From Bifidobacterium breve (GTDB lineage Bacteria > Bacteroidota > Bacteroidia > Flavobacteriales > Flavobacteriaceae), in NCBI GenBank assembly GCA_943326765.2, contig CALPUN020000002.1:1-37960 (forward strand): 37,960 nt of DNA, read 5' to 3'. A program made the translations under genes and the position numbers. Shown here piece after piece: positions 7,507-16,723 of the stretch (its first letter is position 1; each line of letters starts with the position of its first letter). The notes under the pieces were generated by a model. The model had not been told where the DNA came from. It did no database searches and saw only the letters and a program-made list of their open reading frames with translations.

Positions 7507-8830
7507 CCGTTACCCTTTTTATTTTATCGCTGTGGGTTTAGTTTCATTATTACTAGGGATCCTTTGTGGTTTATTAGCTGGTTTGCAATATATCCTCCCT
7601 GATTTTATAAAATCGCTTTTGCCCTTTAATGCGCTAAGGCCGTTACATACTTTGTTTGTCGTTTCCTGGATTTTATTGTCTTCCATTGGCGGAATTTATT
7701 ATTATCTCAACCTCAACTTTATAGAAAAAAAAGTAAATCCAAAACTCATCCCGCTGCATTTTTGGATATTTATTATTACCGGAATAGGAATTAGTAGCTG
7801 TTATCTCTTTGGATATTTTGGCGGAAAAGAATATCTAGAATTTCCGTTCTATTTCTATTTCCCTATAATGTTAGGGTGGATACTGTTTGGAATTGTTTTT
7901 TTTAAAACCACTAGTGCTGCTTTTAAAACTTGGCCAGTATACTATTGGATGTGGGGTACCGGTATTGTATTTATGATATATCATTTCACCGAAGCCCATC
8001 TTTGGTTACTACCTTATTTCAAAGGTCATTTTATTCAAAATATAGCCCTGCAATGGAAAGCAGGTGGTTCGTATGTTGGTTCTTGGAATATGCTGGTTTA
8101 CGGCACTTCCTTATACGTCATTTCAAAGATTAGTAAGGATGATCGTTACGCCAACTCCAAGAAAGCTTTCTTCTTTTATTTTCTAGGGTTGACCAATCTG
8201 ATGTTCGGCTGGGCGCACCATATTTACATTATTCCAACAGCTCCGTGGATAAGATATGTAGCGTATGCCATTAGTATGACCGAATGGATAATACTTTTTT
8301 CCATCTTATACGACTGGAAGAAAAATTTAAGTAAAGAAACAATTACCAACTACCCATTAGCCTATCGGTTTATGAAACTGGCTAATTTTTGGGTGCTCCT
8401 AAACATTGTTTTAGCCCTATTCATTTCTATTCCTTCTATAAATTTATTCACACACGGAACACACATAACCGTAGCACATTCTATGGGAACTACTATAGGG
8501 ATAAACACGTTGATTCTGCTGTCCTCCGTGACTTATATTTTAGAATCGGCAAACCTAATTTCCATTGTAGCAACTAGCAAAATACAATGGAACCTTCGCT
8601 TTTTTAATAGTGCTTTTATGGGATTTTGGATGACCCTATTGGTATTGGGAGCCAAAAAAGGCTATTGGACCTACTTTTGCCAACAAATTTCCTTTGGTGA
8701 ATTTCAGGATTCACTGCACGGAATTTACATTTTGTTTATTTTCTTTGGAATAGGAATGGCAATAGGCTTGTATGAAATTGTTTTTGAATTACTCAAAATC
8801 TTAAAAAATCCGCTAAAAGTCAATCTCTAA
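7496..8830 (+). CDS. NorB-like heme-copper oxidase superfamily protein with atypical ligand positions
   Basis: 444 aa, about 12 TM; RPLHTLFVVSWILLSSIGG (helix II), GWAHHIYIIPTAPW (helix VII), FTHGTHITVAHSMGTTIG (helix X); paired with a NorC-like cytochrome. Confidence 0.78.
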   Translation: MKNNRYPFYFIAVGLVSLLLGILCGLLAGLQYILPDFIKSLLPFNALRPLHTLFVVSWILLSSIGGIYYYLNLNFIEKKVNPKLIPLHFWIFIITGIGISSCYLFGYFGGKEYLEFPFYFYFPIMLGWILFGIVFFKTTSAAFKTWPVYYWMWGTGIVFMIYHFTEAHLWLLPYFKGHFIQNIALQWKAGGSYVGSWNMLVYGTSLYVISKISKDDRYANSKKAFFFYFLGLTNLMFGWAHHIYIIPTAPWIRYVAYAISMTEWIILFSILYDWKKNLSKETITNYPLAYRFMKLANFWVLLNIVLALFISIPSINLFTHGTHITVAHSMGTTIGINTLILLSSVTYILESANLISIVATSKIQWNLRFFNSAFMGFWMTLLVLGAKKGYWTYFCQQISFGEFQDSLHGIYILFIFFGIGMAIGLYEIVFELLKILKNPLKVNL

Positions 8831-9491
8831 TAACCACATTGATATTAGGGTAAGTTTTAATTTGATTCGTTTTGATTTTGATGGAAGGAGGCAAGTCGGC
8901 TAAAGTTTCCACATCATTTCTAAAATGTTGTAAATAATAATTTCCCGAATAGTGTTGGGTATCAAGATAAGCGATCATTTCATGGAGTTCTTCCACAGAA
9001 ATCAACTCGGAATGAAACGTGGTTCTGATTTCAAAAGGAATAGCACTCTTTTGAAGTATTTGCAAGGATTGTTCAAACGACAGAAATCGATCCGATTGGG
9101 TAATGTACTGGAACCGATTCTTTGTTGCTTTAAAATCTAAGGCAACGTAATCTATTAAATGCTCTGTAACCAATTGTTTTAAAACATCGGGGCGAGAACC
9201 ATTGGTATCTACTTTAACCAAAAATCCCATCGCTTTTACAGCTCTAATCTGCTCAATACTATTTTTATGAATCAAACATTCGCCACCGCTGAAAACCACC
9301 GCATCCAACAAACCTTTTCTAGATTGTAAAAAAGAAATTGCTTTAGGAAAAGTTACGAGACCCTTTCCTAAAACAATTTCCGGATTATAACAGTACAAGC
9401 ACCTCATATTGCAACCGGCATACCAAAAAATACAAGCCGATGTATTGGGATAATCCAACAACGTAAATGGGGTTATACTGTAAATGGACAT
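8820..9491 (-). CDS. nrdG: Anaerobic ribonucleoside-triphosphate reductase activating protein (radical SAM)
   Basis: CNMRCLYC motif, FSGGECLIH and VDTNGSRPDVL; adjacent to nrdD. Confidence 0.88.
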   Translation of the reverse strand: MSIYSITPFTLLDYPNTSACIFWYAGCNMRCLYCYNPEIVLGKGLVTFPKAISFLQSRKGLLDAVVFSGGECLIHKNSIEQIRAVKAMGFLVKVDTNGSRPDVLKQLVTEHLIDYVALDFKATKNRFQYITQSDRFLSFEQSLQILQKSAIPFEIRTTFHSELISVEELHEMIAYLDTQHYSGNYYLQHFRNDVETLADLPPSIKIKTNQIKTYPNINVVIRD

Positions 9492-9493
9492 GC

Positions 9494-9649
9494 TTAATCT
9501 TTACATTCCTGAAAATGGATTCGCTGCTTATGCTCCCCTTTTTTTCCGATATTAAAACTTTCTACCGGTCGATGATAGCCCATAACCCGAGTATAAACCA
9601 AACACTTTGTTCTCAAATGCAGGTTTTGCTCTAAAATTTCGTTAGTCAT
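9494..9649 (-). CDS. 51-aa protein carrying the NrdD C-terminal glycyl-radical motif; not in the supplied ORF track
   Basis: MTNEILEQNLHLRTKCLVYTRVMGYHRPVESFNIGKKGEHKQRIHFQECKD*; RVMGYHRP...FN.GK matches the NrdD C-terminal RVxGY...N.GK region. ATG overlaps the nrdD end by 8 nt in the +1 frame; stop is 2 nt before nrdG. An in-frame ATG at 9658 gives 54 aa. Confidence 0.85.
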   Translation of the reverse strand: MTNEILEQNLHLRTKCLVYTRVMGYHRPVESFNIGKKGEHKQRIHFQECKD

Positions 9650-11765
9650 TGTTTTCATATTTAGTTTGTTTTTGGATCTCTAATATCGCTTCATCACATT
9701 TCGGACAATAATCATGCTCGCCATTCAAATAACCATGAACAGGACAAACACTAAACACTGGTGTTACGGTGATATAAGGCAATTTAAATTTGGATACAAC
9801 CGTTTTGACAAAGTTTTTACAAGCTTCTGGTGAGCTGATACGCTCGTTCATATACAAATGCAGTACGGTGCCTCCTGTATATTTGCATTGTAATTCATCC
9901 TGCATCAATAAAGCTTCAAATGGATCTTGTGTAAAATCGACTGGAATTTGGGAACTGTTGGTATAGTAAATATTTTCACCCAATCCCGCCTGAAGAATAT
10001 TGGGATATCTTTTCTTATCTTCCTTAGCAAACCGATAGGTAGTACCCTCGGCAGGTGTTGCTTCTAGATTATAGAGATTTCCCGTTTCTTCTTGAAATTC
10101 TTTCATTCTATTTCTAATATAATCCAAAATCTCCGTACAAAATTCATGGCCAAATAACGATGTAATATCTACTTTGTCATTGGTGAAATTCCGCACCATT
10201 TCGTTCATTCCGTTTACACCAATGGTGGAAAAATGATTCCTAAAATGCGGCAGATAGCGTTTCGTATAAGGGTATAATCCTCGGTCATACATCTCCTGGA
10301 TAAATTTTCGTTTCTTTTCGAGCGTTGATTTTGCCAATAGCATCAATTTATCCAATTGTTGGTATAAACCTTCTTCGTCCCTATCATATAGATACCCTAA
10401 TCGTGCCATATTGATGGTAACCACTCCAATACTGCCTGTCATTTCGGCACTACCAAAAAGGCCATTGCCTCTTTTTAATAATTCTCTCAAATCAAGTTGT
10501 AAGCGACAACACATACTGCGAACGGCGTTGGGTTTATAAGCATTCGGATTTTCCACTTTATCTCCATTACCATCCAGTATGTATTGACTTCCTATAAAAT
10601 TCTGAAAATAAGAGGAACCGATTTTGGCTGTATTTTCAAAAAGCAATTCGGTATTTTCTCCATTCCAATCAAAATCTTCGGTAATATTTACTGTTGGTAT
10701 TGGGAACGTAAAGGGTTGTCCATTGGCATCTCCTTCGGTCATTACCGTATAATATGCTTTATTAATCAGATTCATTTCGGTCTGAAAATGCTCATAACGC
10801 ATATCCAGTAACGATGTCACTCCTCTTACTTTGGCACGTTCCACCATATCTTCATCAGTTATTTTATCAAAAAGATGAAGGTCATTTTTAGTCGGTATTT
10901 GTTCTTTCAAATCAGACGGAACGACCCAGTCCAAGGTAATATTGGTAAAAGGCGATTGCCCCCAACGTGCCGGAACATTCAGATTGTATACAAAACTGCG
11001 AATCGCTTTTAGCACTTCATCAAAAGACAAATTATCTTTAAAAACATAAGGAGCCAAATAAGTGTCGAAAGAACTAAAAGCTTGCGCTCCAGCCCATTCA
11101 CTTTGCAGTATCCCCAGAAAGTTAGCCATTTGTCCCAAAGCTTCTCTGAAATGAGAAGGAGACTTGCTTTCAACTCTGCCTCTCACACCATTAAAACCAT
11201 CATTCAGTAGTACTCGTAAACTCCATCCTGCACAATAACCCGTCAGACAATCCAAGTCATGAATATGAAGATCACCGTTACGATGGGCGTAGCCTTCTTC
11301 TTTAGAATACACTTTATCTAACCAATAATTGGCAATAATCTTTCCGGCTACATTATTCACCAAACCGGCATTAGAGTAGGACGTATTAGCATTGGCATTG
11401 ATACGCCAATCGGTTTGCGAGATATATTCTTCTATAGTTTGAGAGCTGTCAACGTAGGTGGTATCATCATTCAATCCTTGAATATGTTCACGCTGCAACT
11501 TTCGCGTATGCCGATACAGCATAAAGGAACGCATGACCGTAAAATACTCATTTTCAAAAAGTTGTTTTTCAATGATATCCTGAATTTCTTCTACTGCCCA
11601 AGTTTCCTTGGAAGTAATCGTGGCAATAACTTTTTCAAAAACAAGCCTGTCAAAGGGTACGGTTACGCTTTGAAAACTCTTGACTATAGCATCTTTTATT
11701 TTATAACTTTTAAAAGGTTTATAATCACCATTTCTTTTGATAACATATTTTTCCATGAACAACAA
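9642..11765 (-). CDS. nrdD: Anaerobic ribonucleoside-triphosphate reductase (class III RNR), lacking the glycyl-radical tail
   Basis: 707 aa; N-terminal ATP-cone, NrdD core (HIHDLDCLTGYCAGWSLR, SPFTNITLDW), terminal Cys motif CPVHGYLNGEHDYCPKC; ORF stops before any RVxGY motif. ATG at 11756 is an alternative start. Confidence 0.92.
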   Translation of the reverse strand: MLFMEKYVIKRNGDYKPFKSYKIKDAIVKSFQSVTVPFDRLVFEKVIATITSKETWAVEEIQDIIEKQLFENEYFTVMRSFMLYRHTRKLQREHIQGLNDDTTYVDSSQTIEEYISQTDWRINANANTSYSNAGLVNNVAGKIIANYWLDKVYSKEEGYAHRNGDLHIHDLDCLTGYCAGWSLRVLLNDGFNGVRGRVESKSPSHFREALGQMANFLGILQSEWAGAQAFSSFDTYLAPYVFKDNLSFDEVLKAIRSFVYNLNVPARWGQSPFTNITLDWVVPSDLKEQIPTKNDLHLFDKITDEDMVERAKVRGVTSLLDMRYEHFQTEMNLINKAYYTVMTEGDANGQPFTFPIPTVNITEDFDWNGENTELLFENTAKIGSSYFQNFIGSQYILDGNGDKVENPNAYKPNAVRSMCCRLQLDLRELLKRGNGLFGSAEMTGSIGVVTINMARLGYLYDRDEEGLYQQLDKLMLLAKSTLEKKRKFIQEMYDRGLYPYTKRYLPHFRNHFSTIGVNGMNEMVRNFTNDKVDITSLFGHEFCTEILDYIRNRMKEFQEETGNLYNLEATPAEGTTYRFAKEDKKRYPNILQAGLGENIYYTNSSQIPVDFTQDPFEALLMQDELQCKYTGGTVLHLYMNERISSPEACKNFVKTVVSKFKLPYITVTPVFSVCPVHGYLNGEHDYCPKCDEAILEIQKQTKYENND

Positions 11766-11767
11766 TT

Positions 11768-12520
11768 TTAATGTAATGAATCTACTAGTTTGTCTAAAAT
11801 GGTAAATTGTTGCTCTAGTTCATGTGCTCCCGGAAAAAGGATATTGTTTTCTAGATGAATGTGTTTGTGTAAATCTGCTTCAAACTCTTTGAGCATGGCA
11901 AAAGTTACTTTATACGTTTCACAAGCGTCGGTTGGTGGGGTATAGTTATGGGTCAACTCAGCTATCTTAGCAAATCGTTCTCCTTCTATACTATGCTCAT
12001 TCCGCATCATGGCAATCGGGTTATCTATGGTTCCAAAATGAGGAACCGCGATAGCTTGATTTGTTCTTTGGGCAATTACCATCTTTTTAATAAACGGAAA
12101 CAATATCAATTCTTCCTTTTTCATATGCTTGGCCAATTCTCCTGCTCCAGCAATAAATAGTTTATTAATCTCCAAAAGCTCCGGATGTCTGCCTCCGTGC
12201 ACTTTACCAAGTTTGTCCAAAAACATATAGAGCACTGACGATTTTTCCTCTACATACCGATGGTGTTTTTTTTCGATATAATCCACTAATAAATCAAGTG
12301 ACCAGGATTTAAAATCTATAGTTTGATCATTTGCCGTATTTAGAATAGCATTAATTTCTTTTTCTAACACTGCAGAACTAATCGCTTTCTTTTCACAGGC
12401 TTCTACTAAAGTTCGGTTGCCTTTACAACAAAAGTCGATTCCATATTTTGAAAATAATGCGGCTGTCCTGAAATCATTTGCTACGTAGTCGCCTATTGTC
12501 TTTTTATTTATTGTTTCCAT
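11768..12520 (-). CDS. ric: Iron-sulfur cluster repair di-iron protein (Ric/ScdA/YtfE family)
   Basis: N-terminal DUF542 signature (TIGDYVANDFRTAALFSKYGIDFCCKGNRTLVEAC) and hemerythrin-like His/Glu pattern. Confidence 0.93.
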   Translation of the reverse strand: METINKKTIGDYVANDFRTAALFSKYGIDFCCKGNRTLVEACEKKAISSAVLEKEINAILNTANDQTIDFKSWSLDLLVDYIEKKHHRYVEEKSSVLYMFLDKLGKVHGGRHPELLEINKLFIAGAGELAKHMKKEELILFPFIKKMVIAQRTNQAIAVPHFGTIDNPIAMMRNEHSIEGERFAKIAELTHNYTPPTDACETYKVTFAMLKEFEADLHKHIHLENNILFPGAHELEQQFTILDKLVDSLH

Positions 12521-12544
12521 TTTTATATGTATTTTAATTTACTT

Positions 12545-12552
12545 CAATATTA
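12545..12552 (-). promoter_or_regulatory. Probable -7 element of the ric-nrdD-nrdG unit (TAATATTG)
   Basis: 7 of 8 match to TAnnTTTG on the minus strand, 30.5 nt from the centre of the palindrome at 12573-12592. Confidence 0.4.
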
Positions 12553-12572
12553 CATACTTAAGAGGTTTGCCC

Positions 12573-12592
12573 TATATGATTTAAATCATATA
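12573..12592. promoter_or_regulatory. Perfect 20-bp palindrome TATATGATTTAAATCATATA (FNR-type operator)
   Basis: Perfect inverted repeat; its inner 14 bp ATGATTTAAATCAT are identical to the site at 22287-22300; TGAT-N4-ATCA is the FNR core. Between divergent ric and nadA. Confidence 0.75.
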
Positions 12593-12648
12593 AAAACTTA
12601 GTTTTCAGTAGTTATTTTGCAAGGAAATTAATAGTGTCTTTCACTTTT

Positions 12649-12656
12649 TATTTTTG
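12649..12656 (+). promoter_or_regulatory. Possible -7 element (TATTTTTG) for nadA
   Basis: TAnnTTTG match 27 nt upstream of the nadA ATG. Confidence 0.4.
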
Positions 12657-12682
12657 CCCATTTACTCCTAAAAATCAAAACG

Positions 12683-13615
12683 ATGCAAGCCCTTAAAGAA
12701 AAAATATTGGCACTGAAAAAAGTCAAAAATGCTATGATTTTGGCACATTTTTATCAGGAACCCGATATACAGGAAATAGCCGATTATGTGGGGGATAGTT
12801 TGGGGCTATCTCAGCAAGCCGCCAAAGCAAATGCCGCTATCATTTTGTTTGCTGGTGTACATTTCATGGCAGAAACAGCTAAAATTCTGAATCCAAGCAA
12901 AAAAGTAATACTTCCTGATTTAGCTGCGGGTTGCTCACTAGCAGAATCCTGTCCTCCAGAAATTTTTAAAAAATTTATTGAAGCACACCCAGATCATATA
13001 GTAATAACTTATGTGAATTGCTCGGCTGAGATTAAAGCTATGAGTCACTTGGTTTGTACTTCTTCCAATGCAGTTAAAATAGTGTCTTCCGTGCCAAAAA
13101 ACATTCCGATAATTTTTGCGCCCGATAAAAACCTAGGGCGTTATATTGAACAAGAAACGGGAAGAAAAATGGTACTCTGGGATGGCTCTTGTGTAGTGCA
13201 CGAAGCCTTTTCTTTAGACAAGCTAATTGCGCTCCATAAAAAATACCCAAACGCCAAAATCATTGCACATCCAGAATCAGAAGCACCTATCTTAGAAACT
13301 GCTACTTATATTGGTTCCACATCCGGTATGATTGATTTTGTAAAAAACAATCCCGCTAATGAGTTTATTGTAGCGACCGAAGCAGGTATACTTTATAAAA
13401 TGCAACAAGAAGTTCCCGATAAACTATTGATACCGGCACCATCCGTTGAAAATAACACTTGTGCCTGTAGTGAATGTGGCTTTATGAAAATGAATACACT
13501 ACAGAAAGTATACGATTGTTTACTAAATGAAAAACCCGAAATCAAAGTCTCAAAAGAAATTAGAAAAAAAGCCTTACTCCCTATTGAACGCATGCTTGAA
13601 TTATCACACTACTGA
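12683..13615 (+). CDS. nadA: Quinolinate synthase
   Basis: 310 aa; [81 protein letters not shown]. Confidence 0.96.
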   Translation: MQALKEKILALKKVKNAMILAHFYQEPDIQEIADYVGDSLGLSQQAAKANAAIILFAGVHFMAETAKILNPSKKVILPDLAAGCSLAESCPPEIFKKFIEAHPDHIVITYVNCSAEIKAMSHLVCTSSNAVKIVSSVPKNIPIIFAPDKNLGRYIEQETGRKMVLWDGSCVVHEAFSLDKLIALHKKYPNAKIIAHPESEAPILETATYIGSTSGMIDFVKNNPANEFIVATEAGILYKMQQEVPDKLLIPAPSVENNTCACSECGFMKMNTLQKVYDCLLNEKPEIKVSKEIRKKALLPIERMLELSHY

Positions 13616-15144
13616 TGCCTACCCATTATTTAATCATTGGCTCGGGAATAGCCGGACTTACTTTTGCCCTGAAAATTGCAGAAAAATTTCCGGAAAGGTC
13701 TGTTGCCATAGTTACAAAATCGGCAGCAGAAGAATCAAATACCAAATATGCCCAAGGCGGAATTGCCGTGGTGCAAAACCATCAGGGGGATACTTTTCAA
13801 AAACATATCGAAGATACGCTTATTTGTGGAGACGGATTATGCGATAAAGCGGTGGTTGAAATGGTAATTGCGGAAGGACCTAAACGCTTACAGGAACTGA
13901 TCGATTGGGGAGCACATTTTGATATCACTGCTGATGGAAACCTTGATGTTGGTCGAGAAGGCGGCCATTCAAAAAACCGTGTGGTGCACCATAAAGACCA
14001 AACCGGTTATGAAATTGAACGAGCCATTTTACTTCAGGTTAGGAAAATGAGCAATATTACGTTGTATGATTTTCATTTTGCATTAGAATTAATAACGCTG
14101 AACAATAAATGTCTTGGGGCTTATGTTCTTGAAGAACAAACCAACAAAATAGTACCCTTTAAATCAAACTTCACAGTACTGGCCACGGGTGGTATTGGGC
14201 AACTTTACGGTCACACTACCAATCCGGCTATAGCTACCGGTGATGGAATTGCGATGGCCAATAGAGCTGATGCTTGTATTAAAGACATCGAATTTATTCA
14301 GTTTCATCCCACTGCTTTATACAATAAAAGTTTAAGTACTACTTTTTTAATTTCGGAGGCCGTTCGTGGTTTTGGTGCTTGCTTAAGAACCAAAGATGGT
14401 CGTCAATTTATGCAAGAGTATGATGCAAGAGGTGATTTGGCCTCCAGAGATATCGTGTCTCAAAGTATAGCAACCGAATTGAAAAAATCGGGCGAAACTT
14501 GTGTTTACTTGGACGGTACTCATTTAAACATCACCGCATTTAGGGAACACTTTCCTATGATTTATAACAATTGTAAACTCTTGAATATTGACATTAAAAA
14601 AGATTGGATTCCGGTGATTCCGGCACAACATTATTTGTGTGGTGGCATTTCGGTGGATATTCATGGGCAAACTTCTATAGAAAACTTATATGCCTGTGGT
14701 GAATGCTCCCGAACTGGATTGCACGGCGCAAATCGTTTGGCTTCCAATTCGTTATTAGAAGCTTTAGTTTATGCAGATAACATTTACCAGTTCCTTGTTG
14801 ATGCGCCCATAAACAATTCAGAAACAAACCTTACGATTTCGGAATGGAAATCCAATTGCGGTTCGTTAATAAACATTGATCTTTTGATGAAAATAAAATC
14901 CGAATTACAATTGTTAATGCAAAGAAATGCGGGAATAGTCAGAAATGACACTGATTTGTTACAAGCACAAATGCAACTTGAAAATTGGAAAAATCAAATT
15001 GCTAGTTTGGAAAAACAGCACCAAATCAATAAAGAGTTTTATGAATTAAAAAACATGATAACCATTGGTATTCTCATCGTAGAAGAATCTATTCAAAGAA
15101 AAGAAAATCGGGGTGGATTTGTAAAAGAGTCACCCTTTTTATAG
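13615..15144 (+). CDS. nadB: L-aspartate oxidase
   Basis: FAD-binding GSGIAGLTFALKIAE, KYAQGGIAVV, EGGHSKNRVVHHKDQTG, EFIQFHPTALY, CGECSRTGLHGANRLASNSLLEALVYA; TGATG overlap with nadA. Confidence 0.96.
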   Translation: MPTHYLIIGSGIAGLTFALKIAEKFPERSVAIVTKSAAEESNTKYAQGGIAVVQNHQGDTFQKHIEDTLICGDGLCDKAVVEMVIAEGPKRLQELIDWGAHFDITADGNLDVGREGGHSKNRVVHHKDQTGYEIERAILLQVRKMSNITLYDFHFALELITLNNKCLGAYVLEEQTNKIVPFKSNFTVLATGGIGQLYGHTTNPAIATGDGIAMANRADACIKDIEFIQFHPTALYNKSLSTTFLISEAVRGFGACLRTKDGRQFMQEYDARGDLASRDIVSQSIATELKKSGETCVYLDGTHLNITAFREHFPMIYNNCKLLNIDIKKDWIPVIPAQHYLCGGISVDIHGQTSIENLYACGECSRTGLHGANRLASNSLLEALVYADNIYQFLVDAPINNSETNLTISEWKSNCGSLINIDLLMKIKSELQLLMQRNAGIVRNDTDLLQAQMQLENWKNQIASLEKQHQINKEFYELKNMITIGILIVEESIQRKENRGGFVKESPFL

Positions 15145-15582
15145 GCCTCCAATTCTGACTAAACTTCCGAGAACCAACATGACTACACCAATTAGAGTTA
15201 CTACTATAATTTGAAAAGCTGCTTTAGGAAGGTTTTTTGAAGTAAGTTTCGGAATTAAAAACAACTGTGCATTAACTGCTAATGCTACGGTAAAAAATAA
15301 CAAAATCAATTTGAGAGCAACTACTTTTTCAATACCATTAGAAAACGAAAACCATTTGGCAAACGGCACACCATAATCATAAGCCATTAATAGGCCTGTT
15401 AGTATGGAGATAATCAGGGCTGGCATTCCAATTGGTTCGAATTTATTTTTGAAGTTTCGGATAATCGACACGTCTTTTGTTTTAATAGCTTCAGGTAAAA
15501 ATCTGATCGACAGAAATAAATGTCCTCCAACCCATATACTGGCTGCTACTAAATGTAAAATCAAAAGAATAGGATGGTACAT
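15139..15582 (-). CDS. CopD-like four-TM membrane protein
   Basis: LILHLVAASIWVGGHLFLSIRFLPEA and FEPIGMPALIISILTGLLMAYDYG; CopD/YkoY-like heme/copper membrane family pattern. Confidence 0.65.
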   Translation of the reverse strand: MYHPILLILHLVAASIWVGGHLFLSIRFLPEAIKTKDVSIIRNFKNKFEPIGMPALIISILTGLLMAYDYGVPFAKWFSFSNGIEKVVALKLILLFFTVALAVNAQLFLIPKLTSKNLPKAAFQIIVVTLIGVVMLVLGSLVRIGGL

Positions 15583-15953
15583 TATGTTATGGTTTTATAC
15601 ATCATTACAAACGAAATATTAATCGCCCTGCTTTTAATTTCTTCTGCTTTAGAGCCTTCAAAAAGTTTATCCACAGTACTCGTAAATAAAGTAGTCCAAT
15701 ATTTAAACTGTTCTTTCGTCATAGGGCTTTTTTCATGCAACTCTTTATGTCTCATCATGGGGTTTCCATTATAATTGCCAGTGCAAAACAGTATATTTTC
15801 CCAAAAATCATACATTTTTGGCAGATGTTCTTCCCAATTTACTTGAGCTACATCCGTAAAATAATAGCTTATAACCGCATCGGTTTTAATATTGTTGTAA
15901 AAAGCATTAACCAACTTTTCAATATCTTTTTTATTTCTGATGTCTGTTTTCAT
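15582..15953 (-). CDS. Group III truncated hemoglobin
   Basis: 123 aa; IEKLVNAFYNNIKTDAVISYYF, MYDFWENILFCTGNYNGNPMMRHKELHEKSPMTKEQFKYWTTLF. Confidence 0.9.
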   Translation of the reverse strand: MKTDIRNKKDIEKLVNAFYNNIKTDAVISYYFTDVAQVNWEEHLPKMYDFWENILFCTGNYNGNPMMRHKELHEKSPMTKEQFKYWTTLFTSTVDKLFEGSKAEEIKSRAINISFVMMYKTIT

Positions 15954-15955
15954 GG

Positions 15956-16723
15956 TTATAAATCTTTACTATTGAACTTTCTAAGCGAAATGAAAAAAGG
16001 AAGAATTACCCACAAACTAAGCAATAAGAAAGAAACTATCAATCCTACTGTAGTGCCGAAAAAGTCTTTGAAAATAGCACCCGTATAGCCCATCATCGCC
16101 GAAACATCAAGATGCAACAGTATTTGAATGCGGGCTAAGTCAATGGGACTCATTGCAGTGACACCAACCATAGCATTTTCTATGGGATAATCGGAAAACT
16201 GAAATAATAAAAACAATACCATTCCATCAAACAATAAGGCAAAATACAACCAAGTCATTATTGCAATTCCGATTCCTTTTGCTTTATCCCGAGTCATGAT
16301 AGAACTAAGGAAAGCTAAAGCTACAAACACCACCGAAATTAAACATCCCACAACAAGCATCATCAGTCCTACTCCATCCGGAGAATTAATCAACAAAGGA
16401 ATTCCAGCACCCACAAAAAAGGATACTACCATCGCCAACGAAAGCCCGAAAAACAAACTCAACCATATCTTTCTTCTCTTAATAGGCTGACTCAACAATA
16501 GTTCAATAAACTCCGAACTATTATATAAGTAAATCGTTGAAAACAATATTGAAACCAAAGGAACGGTAAACAAAATCACATTCAATATGGTCAGTATTCC
16601 TTTGGCAGAATTGTCTTCTAGTGCAAAAGAACTCCAGGCCAAAACAGCCAAAATAAGCGTATAGGCCAATACAATTTTGTTCTTGAGTATGTCGAGCAAA
16701 ATAATTTTAACGATTCGGTTCAT
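15956..16723 (-). CDS. nosY: ABC transporter permease NosY
   Basis: Six-TM permease (ABC-2 type), start overlaps nosF end, in a nosZ-L-D-F-Y order. Confidence 0.88.
   Translation of the reverse strand: MNRIVKIILLDILKNKIVLAYTLILAVLAWSSFALEDNSAKGILTILNVILFTVPLVSILFSTIYLYNSSEFIELLLSQPIKRRKIWLSLFFGLSLAMVVSFFVGAGIPLLINSPDGVGLMMLVVGCLISVVFVALAFLSSIMTRDKAKGIGIAIMTWLYFALLFDGMVLFLLFQFSDYPIENAMVGVTAMSPIDLARIQILLHLDVSAMMGYTGAIFKDFFGTTVGLIVSFLLLSLWVILPFFISLRKFNSKDL

Noticed and set aside
9642-9658. Programmed +1 frameshift as the sole explanation for the nrdD split
   Set aside because: No obvious slippery motif in ACTAAATATGAAAACAATGACTAA, and two in-frame ATGs give the small ORF its own start; kept only as an alternative in the finding.
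12649-12656. Palindrome at 12573 as a class II site for nadA
   Set aside because: Centre is about 66 nt from the nadA -7 candidate, too far for the spacing seen at the other boxes; only an upstream (class I-like) role would fit.
13527-13847. 106-aa plus-strand ORF across the nadA/nadB junction
   Set aside because: Out of frame with two strong genes; composition looks like a frame shadow.
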